A stretch of DNA of 53,553 nucleotides, from the NCBI RefSeq assembly GCF_900188485.1, contig NZ_FZPH01000033.1:1-53553 (forward strand), given 5' to 3'. Positions within the stretch are counted from its first letter, which is position 1; every line of letters begins with the position of its first letter. The notes below the pieces were generated by a model, which saw only the letters and a program-made list of their open reading frames with translations, did not search any database and was not told the DNA's origin. Both the position numbers and the translations under genes were made by a program. This document shows, piece after piece, positions 16,504 through 24,342 of the stretch. This DNA comes from Asanoa hainanensis (lineage in GTDB: Bacteria; Actinomycetota; Actinomycetes; Mycobacteriales; Micromonosporaceae).

Positions 16504-18203
16504 GCACGATCGACCGGGCGAAGTACGCCGCGCTCTACGGGCCGACCACCGGCGACCGGATCCGGCTCGCCGACACCGACCTGTTCGTGGAGGTCGAGGA
16601 GGACCGCTGCTCGCACGGCGACGAGGCGGTCTTCGGCGGCGGCAAGGTGATCCGGGAGTCGATGGGCCAGTCGGCGGTCAGCCGCGGCGACGGCACCGTC
16701 GACACCGTGATCACCGGCGCGGTGGTGCTCGACCACTGGGGCGTGGTCAAGGCCGACATCGGCATCCGCGACGGGCGGATCGTCGCGCTGGGCAAGGCCG
16801 GCAACCCGGACACGATGGACGGTGTGCACCCGGACCTGGTGATCGGCCCGGGCACGGAGGTGATCGCCGGCAACGGAAAGATCCTGACGGCGGGCGCGGT
16901 CGACAGCCACGTACACCTGATCTGCCCGCAGGTCCTCTCGACCGCGCTGGCCAGCGGCGTGACTACCGTGATCGGCGGCGGCACCGGCCCGGCCGAAGGC
17001 ACGCGGGCGACCACCGTGACGCCGAACCAGTGGCACCTCGCGCGGATGCTGGAGGCCGTCGACACCTGGCCGGTCAACGTGCTGCTGCTCGGCAAGGGCA
17101 ACACCACGAGCCAGGAGGCGATGTGGGAGCAGCTGCGCGGCGGTGCGGGTGGGTTCAAACTGCACGAGGACTGGGGTACGACGCCCGCCGCGATCGACGC
17201 CTGCCTGCGGGTCGCGGACGCCAGTGGCGTGCAGGTCGCGATCCACACCGACACGCTCAATGAGGCGGGGTTCGTCGAGGACACGCTGCGGGCGATCGGT
17301 GGCCGGTCGATCCACGCGTACCACACCGAGGGTGCCGGTGGCGGGCACGCACCCGACATCATCACCGTGGCCGGCCAGCCCAACATCCTGCCGAGCTCGA
17401 CCAACCCGACCCGGCCGTACACCCGGAACACGCTCGACGAGCACCTCGACATGCTGATGGTCTGCCACCACCTCAACCCCGCCGTGCCCGAGGACCTGGC
17501 GTTCGCGGAGAGCCGGATCCGCCCGAGCACGATGGCGGCGGAGGACGTGCTGCACGACCTCGGCGCGATCTCGATCATCGGCTCCGACTCGCAGGCGATG
17601 GGCCGGGCGGGTGAGGTGGTGCTGCGCACCTGGCAGACGGCGCACGTGATGAAATCGCGGCGGGGGTCGCTCGGCGGTCCGGCGGACAATCTACGCGCTC
17701 GCCGCTATATCGCGAAATATACGATCTGTCCGGCGGTCGCGCACGGCATCGCGGGCGAGGTCGGCTCGGTCGAGCCCGGCAAGCTCGCCGATCTGGTGCT
17801 CTGGGATCCAGCCTTCTTCGGCGTACGCCCGCATCTGGTCATCAAGGGCGGCATGATCGCGTGGGCGCAGCTGGGTGACGCGAACGCGTCGATCCCGACG
17901 CCGCAGCCGATGCTGCCGAGACCCATGTTCGGCGCGTACGGCGTGGTGCCGGCCCAGACCAGCGTCGCCTTCGTCGCACCGGCCGCGATCGACGCCCTGC
18001 TCGGCGACCGGCTGGCGGTGGCCCGGCGGCTGGTGCCGGTCGCGGACACCCGCTCGCTGACCAAGGCGGACCTGCCGCTCAACGACGCGCTGCCGCGCAT
18101 CGAGGTCGACCCGGACACGTTCCGGGTCACCATCGACGGCGAGGTGGTGCCGCCCACGCCGGCGATGGAGCTGCCCATGGCCCAGCGCTACTTCCTGTTC
18201 TGA
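16500..18203 (+). CDS. ureC: Urease subunit alpha (catalytic)
   Basis: 567 aa from the GTG at 16500 ([19 protein letters not shown]). The catalytic features are present: the nickel ligands in SHVHLICPQ, the carbamylated lysine in [20 protein letters not shown], the [10 protein letters not shown] region, the flap with its histidines in MVCHHLNP, and the nickel-binding aspartate in [12 protein letters not shown]. It should therefore form an active binuclear nickel centre. It overlaps ureB by 4 nt, and ureF follows after 1 nt. The upstream in-frame start at 16467 would lie inside ureB and is rejected. Confidence 0.98.
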   Translation: MSTIDRAKYAALYGPTTGDRIRLADTDLFVEVEEDRCSHGDEAVFGGGKVIRESMGQSAVSRGDGTVDTVITGAVVLDHWGVVKADIGIRDGRIVALGKAGNPDTMDGVHPDLVIGPGTEVIAGNGKILTAGAVDSHVHLICPQVLSTALASGVTTVIGGGTGPAEGTRATTVTPNQWHLARMLEAVDTWPVNVLLLGKGNTTSQEAMWEQLRGGAGGFKLHEDWGTTPAAIDACLRVADASGVQVAIHTDTLNEAGFVEDTLRAIGGRSIHAYHTEGAGGGHAPDIITVAGQPNILPSSTNPTRPYTRNTLDEHLDMLMVCHHLNPAVPEDLAFAESRIRPSTMAAEDVLHDLGAISIIGSDSQAMGRAGEVVLRTWQTAHVMKSRRGSLGGPADNLRARRYIAKYTICPAVAHGIAGEVGSVEPGKLADLVLWDPAFFGVRPHLVIKGGMIAWAQLGDANASIPTPQPMLPRPMFGAYGVVPAQTSVAFVAPAAIDALLGDRLAVARRLVPVADTRSLTKADLPLNDALPRIEVDPDTFRVTIDGEVVPPTPAMELPMAQRYFLF

Positions 18204-18204
18204 C

Positions 18205-18939
18205 ATGTCGCTGTCGACCCTGCTGGTGCTGGCCGATGGCCGACTGCCGTCCGGCGCACACGCCCACTCGGGCGGCGTCGAGGCGGCGGTGTCCGCGGGC
18301 CGGATCCACGACCTGCCGACCTTGGAGTCCTTCCTGGTCGGCCGCACCGCCACGACCGGCACGGTCGCCGCGGCGTTCGCGGCCGCGACGTGCCGCGCAT
18401 TGACTTCGGGACGATCCGGCGTCGGAACCGTCCCGCATGCGCGCGACGAAGCGACCCCGTCCGACGGCGACGGTGCCCGGCTCGCGGAGCGGGTCGCCGC
18501 GCTGGATGACGGCATCGACGTGCGCACCGCGTCGCCGGCGTTGCGGGTCGCGTCGCGGGCACAGGGGCGGGCGTTGCTGCGGGCCGTCACCCGCATCTGG
18601 CCCGCCGCCACCAACCCGGCCGGACCCAACCCGCACCATCCGATCGCGACCGGGATCGCCGCCGCGGCGGCCGGGCTCGGTCCAGGCGATGCGGCGTTGG
18701 TGGCGGTCTACGGCGGCCTCACGGGATCCGCCTCGGCGGCGGTGCGGTTGTTGGGCCTCGACCCGTACGCGGTGCATGCGCTCGTCGCCCGTCTCGCGCC
18801 CGAATGCGATCGCGTGGCGGCCGACGCTGCCGCGCGTGCCGACGATCCGGTGGACGACCTGCCCGCCGGCTCAGCGATCCTGCTCGACCTCGACGCCGAG
18901 CAGCATGCCATCTGGGAGGTGCGTCTCTTTGCGTCCTGA
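18205..18939 (+). CDS. ureF: Urease accessory protein UreF
   Basis: 244 aa. It starts [20 protein letters not shown], the typical UreF opening (LLxLxDxxLPxGxxxHSxG). The rest is helical and Ala-rich as in the family, with [16 protein letters not shown] in the middle and [18 protein letters not shown] near the end. UreF joins UreD (UreH) and UreG on apo-urease and gates GTP-dependent nickel delivery. It overlaps ureG by 11 nt. Confidence 0.93.
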   Translation: MSLSTLLVLADGRLPSGAHAHSGGVEAAVSAGRIHDLPTLESFLVGRTATTGTVAAAFAAATCRALTSGRSGVGTVPHARDEATPSDGDGARLAERVAALDDGIDVRTASPALRVASRAQGRALLRAVTRIWPAATNPAGPNPHHPIATGIAAAAAGLGPGDAALVAVYGGLTGSASAAVRLLGLDPYAVHALVARLAPECDRVAADAAARADDPVDDLPAGSAILLDLDAEQHAIWEVRLFAS

Positions 18940-19594
18940 CAACCGTGCGGTACGGATCGGGATCGGCGGCCCGGTCGGGTCCGGCAAGACCGCGCTCGTC
19001 GCGGCACTGTGCCGGCTCCTGGCCGGAGAGCTGCGACTGGCGGTGGTGACGAACGACATCTACACGACGGAGGACGCGGACTTCCTCCGTCGGGCCGGGG
19101 TGCTGCCCGACGACCGGATCCGGGCCGTGGAGACCGGCTGCTGCCCACACACCGCGATCCGCGACGACATCAGCGCCAACCTGGACGCCGTCGAGGAACT
19201 GGAGGACCGTCTCGGCCCGCTCGACCTGGTCCTGGTCGAGAGCGGCGGCGACAACCTGACGGCGACGTTCAGCAAGGGCCTGGTCGACCACCAGATCTTC
19301 GTGGTCGACGTCGCCGGCGGTGACAAGGTGCCGCGCAAGGGCGGGCCGGGTGTGACGACAGCCGACCTTCTCGTCATCAACAAGACCGACCTGGCCCCGC
19401 TGGTCGGCGCCGACCTCGGCGTGATGGCCCGCGACGCACGAGCCCGCCGCGGCGACCTGCCGACGGTGTTCCTTTCGCTCGTCGGCGAGCCCGGTGCGGC
19501 GCCGGTGGCCGACTGGGTACGCGAGCGCGTCGCCGAGCCCCACCACACACCGCGAGACCACGACCCAGCCCCGGCACACACCCACGGACCGTGA
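18929..19594 (+). CDS. ureG: Urease accessory GTPase UreG with His-rich C-terminal tail
   Basis: 221 aa from the TTG at 18929, with GGGAGG 9 nt upstream; no ATG or GTG is available in frame. The P-loop is [12 protein letters not shown], followed by [15 protein letters not shown], the metal-binding CPH in [20 protein letters not shown] and the NKTDL guanine-specificity motif. UreG is the SIMIBI-class GTPase that carries nickel to urease. Unusually, the C terminus is a His-rich tail ([17 protein letters not shown]). In other actinobacteria His-rich stretches are usually N-terminal, and here no ureE nickel chaperone is present. The tail may store nickel (inference). Confidence 0.96.
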   Translation: MRPDNRAVRIGIGGPVGSGKTALVAALCRLLAGELRLAVVTNDIYTTEDADFLRRAGVLPDDRIRAVETGCCPHTAIRDDISANLDAVEELEDRLGPLDLVLVESGGDNLTATFSKGLVDHQIFVVDVAGGDKVPRKGGPGVTTADLLVINKTDLAPLVGADLGVMARDARARRGDLPTVFLSLVGEPGAAPVADWVRERVAEPHHTPRDHDPAPAHTHGP

Positions 19595-19631
19595 GCGATG
19601 CCGTCCCACGACGACCGCGCGAAGCCCGTCG

Positions 19632-20393
19632 GTGCGGGCTGAAGCGCGCCTGGTAGCCGAGGCCGACGGCCACGGTGGCACCCGGCTGTCCACGGTGTAC
19701 GGCGAGCCACCCCTGCTCCCCCGCCGCACGGGCCACCAGCAAAACCAAACCGCGGCCGAGGTCCATCTGGTCGGCGGTGCCGCGGGCCCACTCGGTGGCG
19801 ACGACCTGCGCATCCACCTCACCGTCGGGGCCGGCGCCCACCTCGTCGTCCGTACCATCGCTGCTTCTCTCGCCCAGCCCAGCCACCCGCCCGCACCGAG
19901 CACACTGACCATCACCGCGCGGGTCGCCGCCGGCGCCATCCTGGACTGGCTGCCCGAGCCCACCGTCGCCGTCAGAGGTTGTGACCACCTCAGCCGGTCC
20001 ATCGTGGACCTCAACGAGGGCGCCACGCTCCGCTGGCGCGAAGAGCTCGTCGCCGGCCGGCACGCCGAAGCACCGGGCGACCTGCGGCTCGAGACAACCG
20101 TTCGTTATGCCGGCCGGACGATCCTGCGCCACGACCTCGCGATCGGCCCGCGCGCGAAAGGCTGGCACGCGATGCTCGGGCGCGCCGCCGGCACGCTGTT
20201 GCTGGTCGGGAAGGACGCCGCGACCGCCGGGCCGCGGGCCGTCAACCGGATGCCCCTGGCATGCGGCCCCGCCGCCCTGGTGAGCGCCACGGGCCCGGAC
20301 GCCCGGACGGTACGCGCGGCCCTGGATGAGGGTGCTGCTAACACCCTGGCTCATGATCCAGATGCTAAACCCGGCAATTGGCGCAAAGGCTGA
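19632..20393 (+). CDS. ureD: Urease accessory protein UreD (UreH)
   Basis: 253 aa from the GTG at 19632 (VRAEARLVAEADGHGGTRL), 37 bp after ureG. Family features are LTVGAGAHLVVRTIAASLA, AGAILDWLPEPTVAVRGCDH and LRWREELVAGRHAEAPGDL, which form the all-beta UreD scaffold that docks on urease and passes nickel through a tunnel. It is the last gene of the urease operon. The GTG and ATG at 19591 and 19598 are in other frames. Confidence 0.92.
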   Translation: MRAEARLVAEADGHGGTRLSTVYGEPPLLPRRTGHQQNQTAAEVHLVGGAAGPLGGDDLRIHLTVGAGAHLVVRTIAASLAQPSHPPAPSTLTITARVAAGAILDWLPEPTVAVRGCDHLSRSIVDLNEGATLRWREELVAGRHAEAPGDLRLETTVRYAGRTILRHDLAIGPRAKGWHAMLGRAAGTLLLVGKDAATAGPRAVNRMPLACGPAALVSATGPDARTVRAALDEGAANTLAHDPDAKPGNWRKG

Positions 20394-20461
20394 GGCTCCC
20401 GTCTACGTTCTGTGGGTGTGGGCGGTCGCGTGGGGCGGCCGTGCCTCGGAGGGAGCTGGCA

Positions 20462-20740
20462 ATGGCTATCAGCGACAAGTTCGGTGACGCCGTCGACAAG
20501 GCCAAAGAGAAGATCGCCGACAAGGACGAGCGCGACCAGCGCATCGACCAGGCCGGGGACGCGATCGACGCCAAGACCAACGGCAAGTTCGCGGACAAGG
20601 TCGACCGGGCCCAGGACGCCGCGCGCAAGGGTGGCGACCAGATCACCCAGGAGCGGACCGGTCAGAGCCGGAACGGCCAGAACCGCAACAACAACAGCCA
20701 GAACCGCGGCAACAACCGCAACAACAACCGCAACCGCTGA
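20462..20740 (+). CDS. MT0933/Rv0909-like antitoxin-type protein with Asn/Arg-rich tail
   Basis: 92 aa from the ATG at 20462, with GGAGGGAG just upstream. The N-terminal ~55 residues (SDKFGDAVDKAKEKIADKDE, IDQAGDAIDAKTNGKFADKV) match the short helical pattern of the MT0933 antitoxin family. The remaining tail consists almost only of Asn, Arg, Gln and Gly (QNRNNNSQNRGNNRNNNRNR), low-complexity and basic. In Mycobacterium this antitoxin is paired with a polyketide-cyclase-like toxin (Rv0910), but no such gene lies beside it here. It may be an orphan or have taken another role. A terminator follows. Confidence 0.7.
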   Translation: MAISDKFGDAVDKAKEKIADKDERDQRIDQAGDAIDAKTNGKFADKVDRAQDAARKGGDQITQERTGQSRNGQNRNNNSQNRGNNRNNNRNR

Positions 20741-20783
20741 CCGCGGTTTCCGTTCCCGGCGGGCACACCGGGAAACGGCGGGC

Positions 20784-20819
20784 AGGCGGGCCGCGCGCTT
20801 GGGGGCGCCCGGCCCGCCT
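20784..20819 (+). terminator. GC-rich hairpin terminator after the MT0933-like gene
   Basis: AGGCGGGCCG (20784-20793) pairs perfectly with CGGCCCGCCT (20810-20819) around a 16-nt GC-rich loop. A weaker hairpin (CCGTTCCCGG against CCGGGAAACGG) lies just before it at about 20750-20777. Together they lie 10-80 bp after the stop codon. Confidence 0.65.
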
Positions 20820-20876
20820 TGCCACATCAGCCCGTCGGCGGGCGCCTGGCCCTTGCGGCTCCAGAAAGGCAATGAC

Positions 20877-20953
20877 CATGTCCCGGGTCCGCGGTGGTCC
20901 GGACCGCTGCTCCCGTCGGGGACCGCTCCACTTCGTTCCGCTGCCAGGTCCGC
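20877..20953. repeat. Dispersed intergenic repeat, copy A
   Basis: This copy shares the identical blocks CATGTCCCGGGTCCGC (16 bp, at 20877) and CTGCCAGGTCCGC (13 bp, at 20941) with copy B at 51492-51574, with a similar distance between the blocks. The part between them is related but diverged. Confidence 0.65.
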
Positions 20954-21272
20954 AGTAGTCAAGGCCAACCCACCCCGAAAGACAGAACGCGGGGACGCGC
21001 CCTGAACGCGGACCGCGCGCCATTTGGCGTGGAGGACGGGCGCGGATCCGGGGACGCCCTTGGACGAGTAAGTCCGAAGTACCCGCCGAGTTGGGGTGCA
21101 TGACGATCGTCCGTCGTGTAACTACGTCCTGGCTGGTCCCGCGCCGCGAGGCGCGTGTCGCAGGGTCTCGATGGCTGTCTCGTGCGGCGCTCTCCTGACG
21201 GCCACAGCCGCCAGAAAGCGCCTCGCTCACAGATCGTGTGCGGCACATCGAGATCCGGCACCTTTGCCCGCA

Positions 21273-21335
21273 TGATCGGGTGAGCTTGGTCGAGTCGCCG
21301 CACGGCGTGTCGACCAGATCAGACACACCCGATCA
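21273..21335. repeat. Nested inverted repeat (cruciform-like)
   Basis: The outer arms TGATCGGGTG (21273-21282) and CACCCGATCA (21326-21335) are perfect. Inside them TGGTCGA (21287-21293) pairs with TCGACCA (21310-21316). Innermost is CGCC-GCAC-GGCG. A further direct copy of CACACCCGATC lies just downstream near 21366. Confidence 0.6.
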
Positions 21336-21539
21336 CTCCCCACACCGCTGATCTCCCAGGTGTCGCACACCCGATCTCTGCCAGCCTTGGCATCCGCCCG
21401 AGCCGGCCCAGCTTCCACAGGCGCGCCCTGGACGATCAGCGTGCTCGCCGCGCGGACACCGACCGACGTCGGATCAACCAGGCCCAGGGACGCCGGGCGC
21501 AGGCCGCACAGAACGCGGGCCACAGGGCGGGAAGCTCGC

Positions 21540-21690
21540 CCCAGGCGACAGGCCACAGCCCACGGGCACAGGCCCGGCCAAAGGGTGCGGGCCACAGGAC
21601 GCCGGACGCGGGCCATAGGACGCCGGACGCTGGACGCGGACCACAAGACGCGGGCCATAAGACGCGGGCCACAGCGGGAAGGGGGCACAC
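21540..21690. repeat. Imperfect short tandem repeats
   Basis: The stretch is built from loosely repeated units such as GACGCGGGCCATA and GACGCCGGACG, with GGGCCACAG recurring. The units are 11-18 bp and imperfect. They give artefactual repetitive open frames on both strands. Confidence 0.5.
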
Positions 21691-21755
21691 CCCAGGCCAG
21701 GGGGTCTAGGCGCGGTTGCACGTCAGGCCACAGGGCGCTGGCCGCCGAGTGTGGA

Positions 21756-22235
21756 TCAGGAACGGCGGCGGGCTCCGGGGCCTGGGCGGGCGATCACGTC
21801 GCGTGGGTTGTCGACGTCGTGGCCGGCCGCGCAGCGGAGCACCGAGGTCACCTGCTCGCCGCAGTCGCGATGCACTGTCGTCAGCGGTGAGCCGATCGGG
21901 TCCGCGAGGTAGCGGTCGCCCCACTGCAGGACCGCGACGATCACCGGCCAGAGGTCGAAGCCCATCTCGGTAAGGCGGTACTCGTGGCGGACCCGGGCGC
22001 CCGGGTCCTGGTAGGGCTCCTTGCGCAGTACGCCGCTGTCGACCAGCAGGGTCAAGCGGTTCGTCAGCACCTGGCGCGGGATGTTGGTGCGCACCCGCAT
22101 GTCGTCGAAGCGCCGGATGCCGTTGGCGATCTCGCGCAGCACCACGAACGTCCAGCGCTCCCCGAGGATCTCCATCGCCCGGCCCACGGTGCAGTTGTCG
22201 ACGGACCATTCGAGGGCTTCCGGTCGCGCGCTCAT
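21756..22235 (-). CDS. HxlR-family winged-helix transcriptional regulator
   Basis: 159 aa from the ATG at 22235 (MSARPEALEWS). Features of the HxlR family are CTVGRAMEILGERWTFVVLR (the conserved Cys and helix 1), GIRRFDDMRVRTNIPRQVLT (recognition helix region) and LRKEPYQDPGARVRHEYRLT (wing). The extra C-terminal ~40 residues contain two Cys (HRDCGEQVTSVLRC), a layout often seen in HxlR proteins. It is divergent from the thioesterase gene, with only 56 bp between them, and probably controls it and itself through the inverted repeat at 22262-22290. Confidence 0.92.
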   Translation of the reverse strand: MSARPEALEWSVDNCTVGRAMEILGERWTFVVLREIANGIRRFDDMRVRTNIPRQVLTNRLTLLVDSGVLRKEPYQDPGARVRHEYRLTEMGFDLWPVIVAVLQWGDRYLADPIGSPLTTVHRDCGEQVTSVLRCAAGHDVDNPRDVIARPGPGARRRS

Positions 22236-22261
22236 GCCGACCACCCTAAGTCTCGTTGACA

Positions 22262-22290
22262 GACCCAGCAACTGGCTGCGACGCTGGGTC
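22262..22290. promoter_or_regulatory. Candidate HxlR operator (inverted repeat)
   Basis: GACCCAGC (22262-22269) and GCTGGGTC (22283-22290) form a perfect 8-bp inverted repeat with a 13-bp spacer. It lies in the 56-bp region between hxlR and the thioesterase gene and ends 1 bp before the thioesterase ATG. A TTGACA at 22256-22261 directly precedes it and could be the -35 of a leaderless thioesterase transcript. Confidence 0.55.
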
Positions 22291-22291
22291 C

Positions 22292-22801
22292 ATGACTCAG
22301 ACGCAGGTCGAGCGCAGCCGTACCTTCTCCTGGTCCGACCCCGCCACCAACGCCGCGCTCATCGGCAAGACCAGCGGCCTGAGCCTGCTGCGGTCGATGA
22401 TCGCCGGCGAGCTGCCGCCGCCGCCCGTCATGGCGCTGCTCGGGATGACCCGGCTGACCGCCGAAGAAGGGCGGGTCACGGTCGAGATGCCGCCGCGGGA
22501 GTACCACTACAACCCGCTTGGCACCGTCCACGGTGGCATGCTCGCCACCCTGCTCGACACCGCGGCCGGCTGTGCCGTGCACACCACTCTTCCGGCCGGG
22601 GTGGGCTACACCTCGGTCGACCTGTCGGTGAAATACCTGCGCCCGGTCACTGTCGGCTCCGAGATGCTGACCTGCGTCGGCACCGTGATCCAGCGCGGCC
22701 GCCGCACCGCACTGGCCGAGGCCAGGCTGACCGACGCCACAGACCGACTCGTCGCCCACGCGACGTCGACCTGCCTACTCTTCGAGATCCCCACGAGTTG
22801 A
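22292..22801 (+). CDS. Hotdog-fold (PaaI-like) acyl-CoA thioesterase
   Basis: 169 aa from the ATG at 22292. The hotdog signature is clear: YHYNPLGTVHGGMLATLLDT (N/HGG motif with the catalytic-region Asp) and TSVDLSVKYLRPVTVGSEM. Proteins of this group hydrolyse aromatic or short acyl-CoA esters. The natural substrate is unknown. It is divergent from hxlR and likely under its control; no Shine-Dalgarno is evident, which suits a leaderless mRNA. Its stop lies in the first unit of a short repeat array that runs toward hisS. Confidence 0.87.
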   Translation: MTQTQVERSRTFSWSDPATNAALIGKTSGLSLLRSMIAGELPPPPVMALLGMTRLTAEEGRVTVEMPPREYHYNPLGTVHGGMLATLLDTAAGCAVHTTLPAGVGYTSVDLSVKYLRPVTVGSEMLTCVGTVIQRGRRTALAEARLTDATDRLVAHATSTCLLFEIPTS

Positions 22802-22938
22802 TCAAGGAGATAGGACCGGCAAGTGGTGCGGACGCCCCACCAAATCCGACAGGCCCCCCGCTAGTCGATCAAGAAAACGGGGCAGACACGTGGTACGGAC
22901 CCCCACCAAGCCGACGGGCTTCCGCTAGTTGATCAAGG
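22795..22938. repeat. Imperfect ~65-bp direct repeats starting GTTGATCAAG
   Basis: AGTTGATCAAGG at 22796, AGTCGATCAAG at 22863 and AGTTGATCAAGG at 22927 begin units of about 65 bp. The first two also share GTGGTRCGGAC and CCCCACCAA further in. A fourth AGTTGATC lies at the end of hisS (about 23021). The first unit overlaps the thioesterase stop. Confidence 0.6.
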
Positions 22939-23016
22939 CGAGGAAGCTCGGCAAGCGGTGCCCGGCCGACCAACGCAACCCACGACGGGCAGCCGCGTTG
23001 ATCGGCCGGTCGCGCC

Positions 23017-24342
23017 CTAGTTGATCGTTGGGTGCAGGTCTGCCGCGGGCGGGGTCCAGGTGCCTGGGTCGGCCTCTTCCTGGGTCCCAGAGCGGATGTC
23101 CTTGATCGAGTCCGGATCGCCCGGGAACCAGACGAACGGGATGCCGCGCCGTTCGGCGTACCGGATCTGCTTGCCGTATTTCGCCGCCGTCGGTGAGACC
23201 TCGGTCGGGATGCCGCGCCGGCGCAGCGCCGAGGCGATGCCGTCGGCCGAGCGGCGGTGGGCCTCGTCGGAGAGGGCTACCAGCACGCAGGTCGGCACCG
23301 AACGCGAGATCGCCAGCTTGTCCGCGCCGAACAGCAGGCCGAGTACTCGGGTCAGGCCGATCGAGATGCCCACGCCCGGGAAGCGTTCGTTGCCCGACGT
23401 GGCCAGGTTGTCGTAGCGGCCGCCCGAGCAGATCGAGCCGAACCGCTCGAAACCGGCGAGCTGCGTCTCGTAGACCGTGCCCGTGTAGTAGTCCAGGCCA
23501 CGCGCGATCTTCAGATCCGCGACACACAGACCCGGCGCGTACGCCGCGGCCGTCTCGACCACCTGGACCAGCTCGGCCAGGCCCTCGTCGAGCAGCGGGT
23601 CGCTGACCCCGAGCGCACGGACCGCGTCGGCGAACGAAGCATCCGCGGACGAGATCTCGGCCAACGCCAGCACGGCCTTGGCCTGGGCCGGCGTCGCGCC
23701 GGCCGCCTCGACCAGCAGCTCGGTGACCCGGGCCGGCCCGATCTTGTCCAGCTTGTCGACGGCCCGCAGCACCGCCTCCGGGTCGCCCAGGCCCAGCCCG
23801 CGGTAGTAGCCCTCGCACACCTTGCGGTTGTTGACCTGGATGGTCACCGGCGGGATCGGCAGGGCGCCCAACGCGTCACCGATCACCAGCGGCATCTCGG
23901 CCTCGTAGTGCGCCGGCAGCGTGTCCCGGTCGACCACGTCGATGTCGCACTGGACGAACTCGCGGTAGCGCCCCTCCTGGGGCCGCTCCCCCCGCCACAC
24001 CTTCTGGATCTGGTAGCGCCGGAACGGGAAGTTCAACTTCCCCGAGTTCTCCAACACATAACGTGCAAAAGGCACAGTCAGGTCGAAGTGCAGCCCAAGG
24101 GAGTCATCAGGGGTAGAAGAAGCGTCTTCCTGGAGCCGGCGCAACACGTAGACCTCCTTCGAGGTCTCGCCCTTGCGCAGCAACTGGTCCAGCGGCTCGA
24201 CGGCCCGGGTCTCCAGCGGCGCGTACCCGTACAACTCGAAAACGCTCTTGATCTTGTCAAGGAAGCGCTGCTCGATCATGCGTTGCGGCGGCGACCACTC
24301 CGGGAAGCCGGAGATCGGCCGTGGCTTGCTCATCTTGGTCAT
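23017..24342 (-). CDS. hisS: Histidyl-tRNA synthetase
   Basis: 441 aa. The class II motifs are present: PISGFPEWSPPQRMIEQ at the start, the motif 2 region FRRYQIQKVWRGERPQEGRY with REFVQCDIDVV, and the histidine-specific block ARGLDYYTGTVYETQ. SICSGGRYDNL follows, and GVGISIGLTRVL is motif 3. The C-terminal anticodon domain holds RRRGIPTEVSPTAAKYGKQI. The ATG at 24342 overlaps the stop of the upstream hydrolase gene (ATGA); an ATG at 24333 is possible. The MBL hydrolase-hisS order is conserved in actinobacteria (known). Confidence 0.97.
   Translation of the reverse strand: MTKMSKPRPISGFPEWSPPQRMIEQRFLDKIKSVFELYGYAPLETRAVEPLDQLLRKGETSKEVYVLRRLQEDASSTPDDSLGLHFDLTVPFARYVLENSGKLNFPFRRYQIQKVWRGERPQEGRYREFVQCDIDVVDRDTLPAHYEAEMPLVIGDALGALPIPPVTIQVNNRKVCEGYYRGLGLGDPEAVLRAVDKLDKIGPARVTELLVEAAGATPAQAKAVLALAEISSADASFADAVRALGVSDPLLDEGLAELVQVVETAAAYAPGLCVADLKIARGLDYYTGTVYETQLAGFERFGSICSGGRYDNLATSGNERFPGVGISIGLTRVLGLLFGADKLAISRSVPTCVLVALSDEAHRRSADGIASALRRRGIPTEVSPTAAKYGKQIRYAERRGIPFVWFPGDPDSIKDIRSGTQEEADPGTWTPPAADLHPTIN

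Larger units (their letters stand above)
20741..21755. other. 1-kb gene-free stretch rich in inverted and tandem repeats
   Basis: I see no convincing gene here. Open frames exist on both strands, but none has a good ribosome site or a recognisable product. The stretch contains, in order, a terminator hairpin (20784-20819), one copy of a dispersed intergenic repeat (20877-20953), a nested inverted repeat (21273-21335) and imperfect tandem repeats (about 21540-21690). Confidence 0.6.

Noticed and set aside
21360-21890. Possible genes in the 20.7-21.7 kb gap (for example 176 codons on the plus strand and 164 on the minus)
   Set aside because: The products consist of repeat-derived sequence with no ribosome site or known fold; treated as non-coding.
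22795-22938. ~65-bp repeats as a CRISPR array
   Set aside because: Repeats are imperfect, intervening sequences are related to each other, and no cas genes lie nearby.
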